A DNA stretch of 64,000 nt. Origin: Apirhabdus apintestini. GTDB taxonomy: Bacteria > Pseudomonadota > Gammaproteobacteria > Enterobacterales > Enterobacteriaceae. The position numbers and the translations under genes are program-made. The stretch lies in the NCBI GenBank assembly GCA_033977085.1, contig CP138906.1:62001-126000 (forward strand), written 5' to 3'. Positions 12,262-22,877 of the stretch are shown in pieces (positions within the stretch are counted from its first letter, which is position 1; the number at the start of each line of letters is the position of its first letter). A model generated the notes under the pieces. The model was not told the origin of the DNA. It saw only the letters and a program-made list of their open reading frames with translations, and did no database searches.

Positions 12262-12457
12262 CACAGCATCTCCAGAGGTTAAACACGACGTTTTATAGTT
12301 ATCGTCGCGGGGCGGCGTATCGCAGCGCCACCCGGCGCCGGATCGTTTTCCGGCATTGGCCTGGAAAACGTTGCATCGACACATTACTGCGTACGTTATC
12401 AATGAATCCTTTGGAAAGAGATGACACGGCGGAGTCCTCCCGCCGTGGGGGAAGGTG

Positions 12458-14415
12458 TCAGGAAGGCATGGCGATGCCCTGTTTTTCCTCCAACAGTTTC
12501 TCCACCACGCCGGGATCGGCGAGCGTAGACGTATCTCCGAAATTGCCGGTGTCGCCGGCAGCGATTTTGCGCAGAATACGCCGCATAATCTTACCGGAGC
12601 GGGTTTTCGGCAGTGAATCGGTCCAGTGCAGAATATCCGGCGTCGCGAGCGGGCCTATCTCTTTTCGCACCCAGCCGCGCACCTCGGCATACAGTTCTGA
12701 GGTGGGAATTTCGCCGTGGTTAAGCGTGACGTAGGCATAAATCGCCTGGCCTTTAATCGCGTGCGGAATACCAACCACGGCGGCCTCGGCGATTTTGGGA
12801 TGCGATACCAGCGCCGATTCAATTTCCGCCGTACCGAGACGGTGGCCGGAGACATTAAGTACGTCGTCCACCCGCCCGGTTATCCAGTAATAGCCGTCCT
12901 CATCGCGCCGCGCGCCGTCGCCGCTGAAATAGTGGTTTTTAAACGTTGAAAAATAGGTTTGCTCAAAGCGGGCATGATCGCCGAACAGCGTGCGCGCTTG
13001 CCCGGGCCAGGAGTCGATAATCGTCAGATTGCCTTCGGTTGCACCTTCCAGAATATTGCCTTCGTTATCAACCAGCGCAGGCTGAACGCCAAAGAAGGGG
13101 CGCGTCGCCGAACCGGCCTTCAGTTCTGTGGCACCGGGCAGCGGCGTAATCATAAATCCGCCGGTTTCTGTCTGCCACCAGGTATCCATTACCGGGCATT
13201 TTTCATTGCCGATTTTGGACCAGAACCACTCCCAGGCCTCTGGGTTAATTGGCTCGCCGACGGAGCCTAAAATGCGTAAAGAGGTGCGCTGTGTTCCTTC
13301 AATCGCTTTATCTCCCTCGGCCATCAGCGCCCGGATTGCGGTGGGTGCGGTGTACAGAATATTTAGCTGATGCTTATCGACGACCTGCGCCATACGATTC
13401 GGCTGCGGCCAGTTTGGCACGCCTTCGAACATCAGCGTCGTCGCACCGCAGGCCAGCGGTCCGTATAGTAAATAGCTATGCCCGGTTACCCAACCGACGT
13501 CGGCGGTGCACCAGTAAACCTCGCCGGGCTGGTAATCAAACACATATTTAAATGTGGTCGCCGCATAGACCAGATAGCCGCCGGTGGTGTGCAATACTCC
13601 TTTGGGTTTGCCGGTTGAACCCGAGGTGTACAGAATAAATAGCGGATCCTCGGCGTTAATTGGCGGAGCCTGATGTTCGACGCTGGCCTCGTCCATGAGC
13701 GTGGTCCACCAAAGATCGCGCCCTTCCTGCCAGTGAGTATTGCTGCCAGTGCGCTCCAGCACGATGACGCGTTCTACGCTGGTGACGTTAGGATTATTAA
13801 GCGCGTCGTCGACATTCTTTTTGAGTGGAATAGCGCGCCCGGCGCGGACGCCTTCATCGGCGGTAATGACCAGTCGCGCGCTGGAGTCGATAATACGTCC
13901 GGCGACGGCCTCCGGTGAGAAACCGCCGAAAATCACCGAATGGATCGCGCCGATACGAGCGCAGCCGAGCATGGCAATAGCGGCTTCTGGCACCATGGGC
14001 ATATAAATAGCGACCACATCGCCTTTTTTAATCCCGAGCGCTTCCAGTACATTGGCGAAGCGGCACACTTCCGCATGTAACTCCCGGTAGGTCAGCGTTT
14101 TACTTTGGCTGGCGTCGTCGCCTTCCCAAATTATGGCAGGTTGTTCGCCCCGCACTGCTAAGTGTCGATCCAGACAGTTAGCGGCCAAATTGAGGCTGCC
14201 ATCTTCATACCATTTGATTGAAATATTGCCAGGCGCAAATGAGGTGTTTTTACCCGGGTGTAGGGCGTCATCCAGTCGAGAATTTGTCCCCGATCGCGCC
14301 AAAACTCGTCCGGATTGCAGACAGATTGCTGATAGAGATCCTGATACTGCTGGGGAGATATCAGACAGTGTGCCGCAATATTCGCAGGAATCGCATGTTT
14401 ATGTATTTGGCTCAT
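12458..14415 (-). pseudogene. acs: Acs acetyl-CoA synthetase, one frame break
   Basis: AMP-forming acetyl-CoA synthetase, 652 residues in E. coli, converting acetate, ATP and CoA to acetyl-CoA for high-affinity acetate use. Visible motifs are the adenylation loop YTSGSTGKPKGV, the WWQTETGG substrate site, YYWITGRVDDVLNVSGHRL, and the C-terminal PKTRSGKIMRR with the acetylation-regulated lysine. It starts at ATG 14415 (MSQIHKHAIPANIA) behind AAGGAGT. Near 14250 the A run has five bases where six restore the frame (VKNTSFAPGN). The frame is otherwise undamaged over 614 codons. Confidence 0.93.
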
Positions 14416-14832
14416 AGCATTATTACTCCTTGAAAGTGTTAATACTATGTCAAGTAAACGTTAAATAAAGGCGAGGGAAGGGTTTTGTTTATTTTTTGGG
14501 CGAGAGATCACGCATTCTAAATGGGTTAAAAAATAAACAAACAGAACCGTCTTGAGAAATAATTACGAATTATGATTATTTAAAAAATGGATATTTTAAT
14601 TTGTTTAATAACAGTGGATTAAGTAAGTATAGCGCTAGAAATTTCCGGTTATCTCAGGAAATTATATGAATTGCATAGATTTTCAAGGGTTGCGCAAAAG
14701 GGCATGCAAATGGTACTGATTACAGGAGTAAAAAACACGACACCATAATAAACCGTGGCTATAGCCCTTCAGATTGCGGCGTTCATGCCCTTAAAAGCAG
14801 GAATCCCGCCCGTATTCAGGAAGTTTGTTGTT
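14416..14832. promoter_or_regulatory. Divergent acs / gltP promoter region; nrf operon absent
   Basis: This 417-bp AT-rich gap separates divergent acs and gltP. In E. coli the nrfABCDEFG nitrite reductase operon lies between these genes; no trace of it is seen here. I could not place CRP or other operators with confidence. Confidence 0.5.
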
Positions 14833-16144
14833 ATGAAAAACTTTAAATTCAGCCTTGCCTGGCAGATATTGCTGGCATTGGTATTGGGTATTGTGCTGGG
14901 AAGCATCCTCCATTATCAACCTGATGCCCGCGTGTGGCTGGTAGAGAACCTTCTCTCGCCCGCCGGTGATATTTTTATCCACCTGATTAAAATGATTGTG
15001 GTACCTATTGTTATCTCTACGCTAGTGGTCGGTATTGCCGGCGTTGGGGATGCAAAGCAGCTAGGACGTATTGGTGTTAAAACGATAGTTTACTTCGAAA
15101 TTATTACCACAATCGCTATTATTGTCGGTATTACGCTGGCCAATGTTCTGCAGCCGGGCCACGGCATTGACATGTCTCAACTGGCTACCGTCGATATCTC
15201 AAAATATGAACACACTACCCAAGAGGTTGCGAGCCATTCTCATGGACTGATGGGAACCCTGCTGTCGCTGGTGCCGACGAATATTTTCGCTTCGATGGCA
15301 AAAGGCGACATGCTGCCGGTTATTTTCTTCTCGGTGTTATTTGGTCTGGGGCTCTCTTCGCTGCCCGCCGCGCACCGCGAGCCGCTGGTCACAGTGTTTC
15401 GCAGCGTCTCGGAGACGATGTTTAAAGTCACCCACATGATCATGCGCTATGCCCCGATTGGGGTCTTCGCGCTAATCTCTGTAACCGTAGCGAACTTCGG
15501 TTTCGCTTCGCTCTGGCCTCTGGCGAAGCTCGTGATTCTGGTGCATTTTGCCATTCTGTTCTTTGCGCTGGTGGTGCTGGGGGCGGTGGCGCGTCTCTGC
15601 AATTTGCGCGTCTGGACACTAATTCGTATCCTGAAAGATGAGCTCATTCTCGCCTATTCGACCGCCAGTTCCGAAAGCGTTCTGCCACGTATTATTGAAA
15701 AGATGGAGGCTTACGGCGCGCCGTCCTCCATCACCAGCTTTGTAGTGCCGACCGGATATTCATTCAATCTGGACGGCTCAACGCTGTATCAGAGCATCGC
15801 CGCGATTTTCATCGCCCGGCTCTATGGGATTGAACTGTCGCTGGGGCAGGAAATTATCCTGGTACTGACGCTAATGGTGACTTCAAAAGGTATTGCCGGC
15901 GTGCCGGGCGTCTCTTTGTGGTACTACTGGCGACGCTTGGCAGTGTGGGTATTCCGCTGGAAGGGCTGGCGTTTATTGCGGGCGTCGATCGTATTCTCGA
16001 TATGGCGCGCACGGCGCTGAATGTGGTCGGTAATGCGCTGGCGGTGCTGGTGATAGCCAAATGGGAACACCAGTTTGATAAGAAAAAGCGCGGGAATATG
16101 AGCGGGAAATATTGGGGCATTTTGACCAGGCGGCCCGAAGATAA
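14833..16144 (+). pseudogene. gltP: GltP proton-glutamate/aspartate symporter, two frame breaks
   Basis: Dicarboxylate/amino acid:cation symporter (DAACS) family, about 437 residues, importing glutamate and aspartate. Family blocks are visible: the serine-rich AYSTASSESVLPR, the VVPTGYSFNLDGSTLYQS segment and the SKGIAGVPGVS re-entrant loop. It starts at ATG 14833 (MKNFKFSLAWQILL) with AGGAAG upstream. Breaks lie near 15918 (a T run) and near 16088 (an A run); after correction the tail reads REYERE and the stop is TAA 16142-16144. Confidence 0.9.
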
Positions 16145-16303
16145 GCGCGTCTACAGCCGCTGCGCATCGGCGGCTGTGTTACCGCCTTGAATTACCCATT
16201 ATCTCGGAACAGGCGCATTTGGCGCCTCCTTCTTCAGTTACAGCCAGGTTTGGCAACCCGCTTCTGCCGCTAAGGGCAGCCTGCGGCGCTGTGGGAGAAG
16301 AGT

Positions 16304-16344
16304 AAAAACAGGAAGATGTAAAATTACATTTTCAGCCTGTTTTA
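16304..16344. terminator. Bidirectional terminator between gltP and the fdhF repeats
   Basis: AAAACAGG and CCTGTTTT pair around an inner palindrome ATGTAA/TTACAT, with U-rich flanks on both strands. It lies between gltP and the converging fdhF end. Confidence 0.6.
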
Positions 16345-16475
16345 GTCCGCCGGTGAATCGGCGCGGCAGTATCGTGTGCCCTGAAGCGTACAGGCGACAA
16401 ACGCATATTTCGCCTGTATTTTAAGGCCGCGATAGTATCATGCGACATTGCCGCCTGACTTTATCCTACCGCTCA

Positions 16476-17294
16476 GCCTCAGCCAACGGCGCTCTCACGC
16501 AGCCGGTCTTTCAACGCCGTATATTCACGCTGAGCGTACCGTTCTGCCTCCTGCCTAGCGGCGATAGCCTCAGCCAACGGCGCTCTCACGCAGCCGGTCT
16601 TTCAACGCCGTATATTCGCGCTGAACGTACCGTTCTGCCTGCCGCCGAGCGGCGATAGCCTCAGCCAACGGCGCTCTCACGCAGCCGGCCTTTCAACGCC
16701 GTATATTCGCGCTGAACGTACCGTTCTGCCTCCTGCCGAGCGGCGATAGCCTCAGCCAACGGCGCTCTCACGCAGCCGGTCTTTCAACGCCGTATATTCG
16801 CGCTGAACGTACCGTTCTGCCTCCTGCCGAGCGGCGATAGCCTCAGCCAACGGCGCTCTCACGCAGCCGGTCTTTCAACGCCGTATATTCACGCTGAGCG
16901 TACCGTTCTGCCTGCCGCCGAGCGGCGATAGCCTCAGCCAACGGCGCTCTCACGCAGCCGGTCTTTCAACGCCGTATATTCACGCTGAACGTACCGTTCT
17001 GCCTGCCGCCGAGCGGCGATAGCCTCAGCCAACGGCGCTCGCACGCAGCCGGCCTTTCAACGCCGTATATTCACGCTGAACGTACCGTTCTGCCTCCTGC
17101 CGAGCGGCGATAGCCTCAGCCAACGGCGCTCTCACGCAGCCGGTCTTTCAACGCCGTATATTCGCGCTGAGCGTACCGTTCTGCCTCCTGCCGAGCGGCG
17201 ATAGCCTCAGCCAACGGCGCTCTCACGCAGCCGGTCTTTCAACGCCGTATATTCACGCTGAACGTACCGTTCTGCCTCCTGCTGATCGGCGATA
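16476..17294. repeat. Nine tandem copies of a 91-bp unit made from the 3' end of fdhF
   Basis: Units start at 16476, 16567, 16658, 16749, 16840, 16931, 17022, 17113 and 17204, each exactly 91 bp, beginning GCCTCAGCCAACGGCGCT on the plus strand. The unit nearest the gene (17204-17294) holds the last codons and stop of fdhF, so the other eight are downstream duplications. Copies differ at only a few sites (for example CCTCCTGCC versus CCTGCCGCC, TTCACGC versus TTCGCGC), in shuffled combinations. Some units can form a GCCGC-CGA-GCGGC hairpin. Since 91 is not a multiple of three, the copies are not an in-frame protein repeat. Confidence 0.95.
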
Positions 17295-19354
17295 GCCTCA
17301 ACCCGCACTGCGCTATATTTATACTCTGGCGTTTTGGTTATCGGGCTAAGATTCTCACTGACCAGCTCGTTACAGGCGCCAATCCACCACTGATATGTCA
17401 TATACACGGCGCCTTTATTTGGGCGATCGCTTACCTGAGCGCGTGCGATAACGCGCCCTTTACGTGAGACTACCCACACCAGCGCTTCGTTTACGATCCC
17501 AGTGCGTGCGGCATCGTCAGTATGCATTTGCACATAGCCCGGCTCATCCGCCAGCGCGGTGAGCGCCGCGCAGTTACCGGTCATTGAACGGCAACTGTAG
17601 TGGCCTACCTCGCGCACGGTAGACAGCACTAAGGGATAGTCGTCGCTGAGTTTATCCAGCGGCGCAACCCAGTCGCAGGTAAAGAATTGCCCCAGGCCAT
17701 TTGGCCTGTCAAAACGCCCGTTATACAGCCAGGAGGTGCCTTGATCTTCGGGATCTTCGCTATAGCAGGGCCACTGAATGTAACCCATTTCGCCGATTTT
17801 TTCGTAAGTCGCGCCGTAGAAAGCAGGGCACAGATGGCGCATCTCATCCCAAATCTCCTGCGTGCAGTTATAGTGCATGGGATAGCCCATGCGAGTGGCG
17901 ATTTCGCTGATGATTTGCCAGTCCGTTTTTAAGTCCCACTGCGGCTCCACGGCTTTAAAGAAGCGCTGGAAACCGCGATCGGCGGCGGTGTATACGCCTT
18001 CATGCTCGCCCCAACTGGTCGCGGGCAGAATAACGTCCGCTACTGAAGCCGTTTTGGTCATGAAGATATCCTGAACCACCAGTAGCGAAAGATCGCTCAT
18101 CGCCTGCCGGACGGCGGCAAGCTCCGCGTCGGTTTGCAGCGGATCTTCACCCATGATATAGGCGGCATGGATTTCGCCATGGGCAACCCGATGCGGCAAT
18201 TCGCTGATCCGATAACCGGCTTTTTCCGGGAGGGATTCCACGCCCCAGGCGCGGGCGAATTTCTCCCTGTTCTCGGGGACTGAAACGCTTTGATAGCCGG
18301 GATAAGTGTCCGGCAGCGCACCCATATCGCATGCGCCCTGCACGTTGTTCTGCCCGCGCACCGGGTTTACGCCAACGTGGGCTTTGCCTAAATTGCCGGT
18401 TAGCAGCGCCAGGCTGGTTAATGAGCGAACGGTTTCCACGCCCTGATAAAACTGCGTAACGCCCATGCCCCAAAGGATAGTGGCCGTTTTTGCACTGGCA
18501 TATAGGCGCGCCGCTTCGCGGATTTGTGCGGCGGGCACGCCGGTTATCGCCTCGACGGATTCCGGGGTATAGCCAGCGACGATCTTCTGATATTCCTCAA
18601 AGCCTTCGGTGCGCGCCGTAATAAACCCGGTATCATGCAGGCCTTCTTCAAGAATGACGTGTCCCATGGCGTTAAGCAGGGCGATATTGCTGCCGTTTTT
18701 CAACTGCAAATGTACATCGGCGATGCGCGCTGTCTCAATGCGCCTCGGATCGCACACAATAATTTTGGCACCGTTTTGCTTCGCCTGAATGACGTGATTG
18801 GCAACAATAGGATGCGAATCCGCCGGGTTATAACCAAAAATCAGCAGTAAATCAGTGCCGTCAATTTCCGTAATAGCATTGCTCATTGCGCCGTTACCGA
18901 CCGACTGGTGCAGACCTGCAACCGAGGGGCCGTGTCAGACGCGCGCGCAGCAATCTACATTATTCGTTCCCAGCACCGCCCGCGCGAACTTCTGCATTAA
19001 ATAGTTCACTTCGTTGCCTGGGCCGCGCGACGAACCGGTGGTCATAATCGCATCCGGCCCGTACTGCTCACGGATGGCGCGAAATTTGTCGGCGACAAAA
19101 TCTAACGCCTCTTCCCAGCTTACGGAAACCAGCTTGCCGCCGCGCTGGCGGCGAATCATTGGCGTCTTCAGGCGCGGCGTTAGGATCTGCGTATCGTTAA
19201 GAAAATCCCAGCCGTAATAGCCTTTCAGGCACAGCGTATTTTGATTATTTTTACCCGGGGCCGCCTGTGCGCCGACTACGCGATTGTCCTCAACCAGCAG
19301 GTTGAGCTTGCAGCCAGAGGCACAGTACGGGCAAACAGTAATGACTTTTTCCAT
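17207..19354 (-). CDS. fdhF: FdhF, selenocysteine formate dehydrogenase H
   Basis: 715-residue molybdopterin enzyme oxidising formate to CO2, normally within the formate hydrogenlyase complex. The N-terminal 4Fe-4S motif CPYCASGC with the downstream CLKGYYGWD is followed by the active site CCARV-U-HGPSVAGLHQ, where U is TGA at 18935-18937 on the minus strand. A SECIS-like hairpin follows. Length equals E. coli FdhF when TGA is read as Sec; naive callers split it in two. Start ATG 19354 (MEKVITVCPYC). A sigma-54 promoter lies just upstream. The 3' end is tandemly duplicated downstream. In this genome it borders the purine island. Confidence 0.95.
18897..18937 (-). promoter_or_regulatory. SECIS element directing selenocysteine insertion in fdhF
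   Basis: Immediately after the TGA the minus strand contains GGTTGCAGGTCTGCACC, the conserved stem-loop sequence bound by SelB in E. coli fdhF. The TGA is therefore a Sec codon, not a nonsense mutation. Confidence 0.88.
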
Positions 19355-19395
19355 TATTTCTCGCTCCATGTTGGTGCGGCAATAGCAATGGCTAA

Positions 19396-19411
19396 TGCAG
19401 AATTTGTGCCA
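19396..19411 (-). promoter_or_regulatory. Sigma-54 promoter of fdhF
   Basis: TGGCACAAATTCTGCA on the minus strand matches the -24/-12 consensus (GG and GC with correct 10-bp spacing). The predicted start gives a leader of roughly 30 nt before ATG 19354. E. coli fdhF is known to use sigma-54 with FhlA; I did not identify an FhlA site. Confidence 0.75.
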
Positions 19412-19634
19412 TGCAAATGGTCTTATAATTGGGCATCATAGCAAACTGCCTGTGCGAAACGCTTGAGCTACGCCGCAGTGCTTGAGATTACCTGAAGCCG
19501 TGATTTGCCGCGTGAGTGCGATCTGGTCCCGGATAAATATGATTTATTATCATTGAGGTATGGTGTTTTCGGCTCCGTGGGTTAAATGGTATACGCAGCA
19601 ACATTCACATAATTAATGAAGGAACGGTAACGAT

Positions 19635-20420
19635 ATGGATGAATTAATTACGCCTCGCCCTCTGACCCTGGAAGGCGTTAATAATGTGCGCGATATGGGA
19701 GGCTATCCTGTTGCTGGCGGGCATCTTCGGAGTGGTAAATTACTGCGCGGAGAAGATTTGTACGCGATTACGCCTGAAGGAGTGAACGTGCTGGCGCAAA
19801 TCCCGGTGACGAAAGTGGTTGATTTACGTACGCGCGTTGAAGTAGAAGAGCGCCCGGATTACAGCCCGGAAGGGGCGCCAATTGTGCACCTGGACGTACT
19901 GCGTAATGTATTAAAAGAACATAGCGCCAGCCCGAAAGAGATGGTAGCGCGCCTGCAGGGGCACAGCCCGGCGCAAATATTACAGGACATCTATCTGGAC
20001 TTCGTGCAGGAAAGCGGATGCCTTGACGCCTGGCGCGGATTTTTTCAGGCGCTGTTGACGCTGGAACAGGGTGCGCTCTATTTTCACTGCTCGGCTGGAA
20101 AAGATCGTACCGGATTCGCTGCCGCGCTGGTGCTAATGGCTCTGGGTGCCGATCGCGAGGTGATTATGGCGGATTATTTGTTGAGTAACCGCTACCGCGA
20201 GGCGATTAATCAACGCCTTCTGGCCCAGTTCAGCGCGCTGGCGCCTGAAAAGAAACCCGAGGATATTTTGACGCTGCTTGAGGTGCAGGAAAGCTATTTG
20301 CGCGCATCCTTCCAGGCGCTTGATAAACTTTATGGCAACAGCGACGCATTTTTACAGCAGGCACTCGGCATCGGCCCGGACGAACGCGCGCAGCTACGCG
20401 CGCTGTTAGTCGTCTCCTGA
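19635..20420 (+). CDS. IphP-type tyrosine phosphatase family protein
   Basis: 261-residue protein of the Y_phosphatase3 group. It begins with the family signature GVNNVRDMGGYP and carries the P-loop HCSAGKDRTG near residue 152, the CX5R catalytic site of tyrosine or lipid phosphatases. An upstream Asp-rich stretch may supply the general acid. It has SD GAAGGAAC before ATG 19635, stands alone and divergent from fdhF, and converges on the permease gene. No signal peptide is seen. Substrate unknown; a role in purine use is not implied by the family. Confidence 0.8.
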   Translation: MDELITPRPLTLEGVNNVRDMGGYPVAGGHLRSGKLLRGEDLYAITPEGVNVLAQIPVTKVVDLRTRVEVEERPDYSPEGAPIVHLDVLRNVLKEHSASPKEMVARLQGHSPAQILQDIYLDFVQESGCLDAWRGFFQALLTLEQGALYFHCSAGKDRTGFAAALVLMALGADREVIMADYLLSNRYREAINQRLLAQFSALAPEKKPEDILTLLEVQESYLRASFQALDKLYGNSDAFLQQALGIGPDERAQLRALLVVS

Positions 20421-20425
20421 CGCTC

Positions 20426-20454
20426 AGGCAGGCCGCCGCTGCGGCAGCCTGCCT
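20426..20454. terminator. Bidirectional terminator hairpin
   Basis: AGGCAGGC pairs with GCCTGCCT across a loop that itself contains CGC/GCG. It lies between the convergent phosphatase and permease/small-protein genes, with a TTTT tract on the right. Confidence 0.7.
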
Positions 20455-20465
20455 AAAGCTCGGTT

Positions 20466-20591
20466 TTAGCCGAAGAGAAGCCACTGAAAGCGGCTTTCCA
20501 GCCCAAAGGCAATTGCCTCCGAGATAGCGGGAATGGAGATGACGCCGAGCAGCCCGCAGGCGGTGAAAATACGCAGCAATAGTATACTCAT
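20466..20591 (-). CDS. 41-residue putative membrane microprotein after the permease
   Basis: An intact small frame starts at ATG 20591, one base after the corrected stop of the permease (TAACATG), so it could be translated by re-initiation. The product begins MSILLLRIFTACGLLGV and has one hydrophobic helix, then a short amphipathic tail ending FQWLLFG. A terminator hairpin follows at once. I do not recognise a family. Position and composition fit a transporter-associated small protein, but expression is unproven. Confidence 0.45.
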   Translation of the reverse strand: MSILLLRIFTACGLLGVISIPAISEAIAFGLESRFQWLLFG

Positions 20592-20592
20592 G

Positions 20593-22057
20593 TTATCCGG
20601 CCTTCTTTTCTGATTCCTGTAACTTCCGTAGCAGCAACCACATACGCATGGTGCGAACCGCAACGCGCCGCGCGGCGGTGCTGGAAGGCTGTGGATCGGG
20701 GGCGGGGGCTTCTGGCGCAGGCGCTTTTGCCGGGTGTACCACGCCGTTGAGCGCCAGGTTGGCGACAATAGCGGTAACGGTACCGACGGTAATCCCACTG
20801 TGTAAAAAAGCTGCATCATTTTTGGCAACTGATTAAATAACCCCGGGACCAGTACCGGCATCAGGCCCAACCCAATGGTAAGAGCGACGACCATACCGTT
20901 ATTGTTATTGCGATAATTCACCTGTCCCAGCGTGCGGATGCCAGAAACGGCCACCATCCCAAACATCACCACCCCCGCGCCGCCGAGTACCGGTTTAGGG
21001 ATCATTACCACCAGCGCGGCCATTTTGGCGAATACGCCCATCAAAATGAGAATACCGCCGGAGACCGCGACCACGAACCGACTGCGCACGCCGGTCAGCC
21101 CGATCAGACCGACGTTTTGGGCAAAGGCGGAGTAGGGGAATAGATTAAAGAAACCACCGATGGACGTCGCCAGGCCGCAGGCGGTCAATCCATTGCGTAA
21201 CATCGTCGGATTGGCTTTTTCCCCGCAATATCGCCGGTTGCCATCATGGAAGAAAGGGTTTCCACCATGACCACAATCATGACTAACGAGAGCAGCAGAA
21301 TGGGTAACAAATGAAACTCAGGCGTGGCAAAACGCATCAACCGCGGATAGTTAAGCCACGGCGTTTCACTGACTTGATGAAAATCCAGCGGGTTAAAGAA
21401 CCCCCACAAAGCCGTGCCGATAATAAGGCCAATAAGTACGGCGACATTTTTAATCATCCCGGAAGCAAAGGTGTAGATATTCAGAATAATGAATAGTGTC
21501 AGCGCCGCCATGATAAGCGCCATCCAGCTACCAAACCCATGCATATCGGAGCTGCCGCCGCCTATCCAGCCGCCCGCGACGGGCATAATAGACAGCCCGA
21601 TTAGCGTGACAATCGACCCCATAACCACTTTTGGAAACAGATGAACGACCTTACACACCCACGGGGCACACACCAGTGCGACCAGCCCGGCGATGATTAC
21701 GGCACCGGAAATCCCACCCAGCCCGTATTCTTTACCGATAAGCACCATAGGAACCAGCGCGGCGAAAGTGCAGCCCTGTACCAGCGGAAGCCGGCAGCCG
21801 ATCCATTTTCCCAACCCTAGCGCCTGTACGATGGTGGCGCATCCGCACACGAATAAATCCGTACTTATCAGTAAAATAATATGTTCAACTGGCAGGTTAA
21901 CGGCGGTACCGACCACCAGAGGCACCGCAACGGCCCCCGCGTACATCACCAGTACGTGCTGGAGACCGTAGAGGATCATTTGTCCTGCAGGCAGGATTTC
22001 GTCGACCGGATTGGTAGCCGGTCTGGCGTGAGACTGGCCGGGTACAGACTCTTTCAT
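20593..22057 (-). pseudogene. NCS2-family purine/urate permease (UacT/xanthine permease-like), two frame breaks
   Basis: About 487 residues with 12-14 helices; proton symporter of the nucleobase:cation symporter-2 family. The start MKESVPGQSHARP is followed by DEILPAGQMILYGLQHVLVMYAGAVAVP, close to E. coli UacT (urate permease). The family signature region QNVGLIGLTGVRSRF and GGAGVVMFGMVAVSGIR are present. Breaks near 21205 (A run, five instead of six) and near 20810 (T run) separate three frames; after correction the tail reads MRMWLLLRKLQESEKKAG, as at the UacT C-terminus. Likely the urate or xanthine importer of the island. Confidence 0.82.
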
Positions 22058-22183
22058 GTGATATCTCTCCTGTACGGCCCGGCGGATAACGGTGACGCCG
22101 GGCTACGATTCGAAGGCGGTAGCCTCCCTCTCGATACGCCCTCTTCCAGTGAAGGGTCGTAATGCCTGAAAGCGAAGAGATAA

Positions 22184-22199
22184 TGCTCAAGGGGTGCCA
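22184..22199 (-). promoter_or_regulatory. Candidate sigma-54 promoter of the permease
   Basis: TGGCACCCCTTGAGCA on the minus strand has a perfect -24 (TGGCAC) and the GC of the -12 at correct spacing, though the -12 TT is replaced. It lies about 120 bp downstream (relative to transcription) of the palindrome at 22319-22331. Confidence 0.45.
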
Positions 22200-22318
22200 A
22201 AATGTGGTGAGCGAAGCAGTTAAGGCAGGGAAATGTGAAAAACATCACGTAATCACTCATTGTCTGGTCTGACACGCTTTTTTCACCGCCGCCAGCGAGG
22301 GAAATTCTCATTTTTGAT

Positions 22319-22331
22319 TCTCAGAATGAGA
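22319..22331. promoter_or_regulatory. Candidate activator site TCTCA-GAA-TGAGA
   Basis: A perfect inverted repeat TTCTCA/TGAGAA with a 3-nt spacer; a second half site TTCTCATTTTTGA sits just left at about 22304. The same pattern recurs upstream of other island operons, so it may bind the YgeV-like regulator. Confidence 0.5.
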
Positions 22332-22801
22332 AAATAAAAACATATTGATTATTAATGTATTTCTTTGATAAAAAAGCGGTGCGCAGGGAGTCGAAACTCG
22401 TATGATACTTGGTGTGAAGCGGCTTTTTGGCAAAGCACCAACGGCAGGTAAGAGCGTAATAAGTAATGATTTCTAATTGAAACGCTCTGGCGTAGCAATA
22501 ATTGATAAGATGAATATCACGACGATACCCGGGTCGGTGCTTTTGCCGCGGGGGAGCCCTGAGATCCACATAATACATTGCTATCCTGCGAGACATTGCC
22601 TGTCAGCCAGCAAGCGATTAAGCCAAACCAGATATGGCGGCTCACATTCTGAGAGTTCCCGCGCTAGGGAAAGCTATCCCTGCTGTGCGATTGCCCTACG
22701 CCAATTGCATCAGCCACCCTTCCAGGAAGTTAACAATAATGACCGGCGGGGAAAGAAGCCGCCGCGAGACGTCGTGGAATGAAATACGCGAGTTATAGCT
22801 T
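22332..22801. other. Non-coding gap between permease control region and ssnA terminator
   Basis: About 470 bp without a convincing frame on either strand. It is less GC-rich near 22340 and returns to normal composition. I see no recognisable gene fragment here. Confidence 0.4.
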
Positions 22802-22837
22802 AAAAGAAAGCGGGGGAGCCTGCGCCCTCCCGCTTTG
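22802..22837 (-). terminator. Rho-independent terminator of ygfK-ssnA
   Basis: On the minus strand GCGGGAG pairs with CTCCCCCGC and is followed by TTTCTTTT, about 40 bp after the ssnA stop. Confidence 0.8.
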
Positions 22838-22877
22838 CTATCACAGGCCCGATGTATATCCACCGGGGCGTGAAAGA

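Noticed and set aside
16440..16658. 72-codon plus-strand frame across the repeats
   Set aside because: It arises only from the antisense of the fdhF repeat and has no ribosome site or family features.
16476..17294. CRISPR array or repetitive protein gene
   Set aside because: The 91-bp units are contiguous with no unique spacers, are derived from fdhF coding sequence, and shift frame by one base per unit.
18935..18937. Nonsense mutation splitting fdhF
   Set aside because: Position, flanking residues and the SECIS stem match the selenocysteine codon of FdhF.
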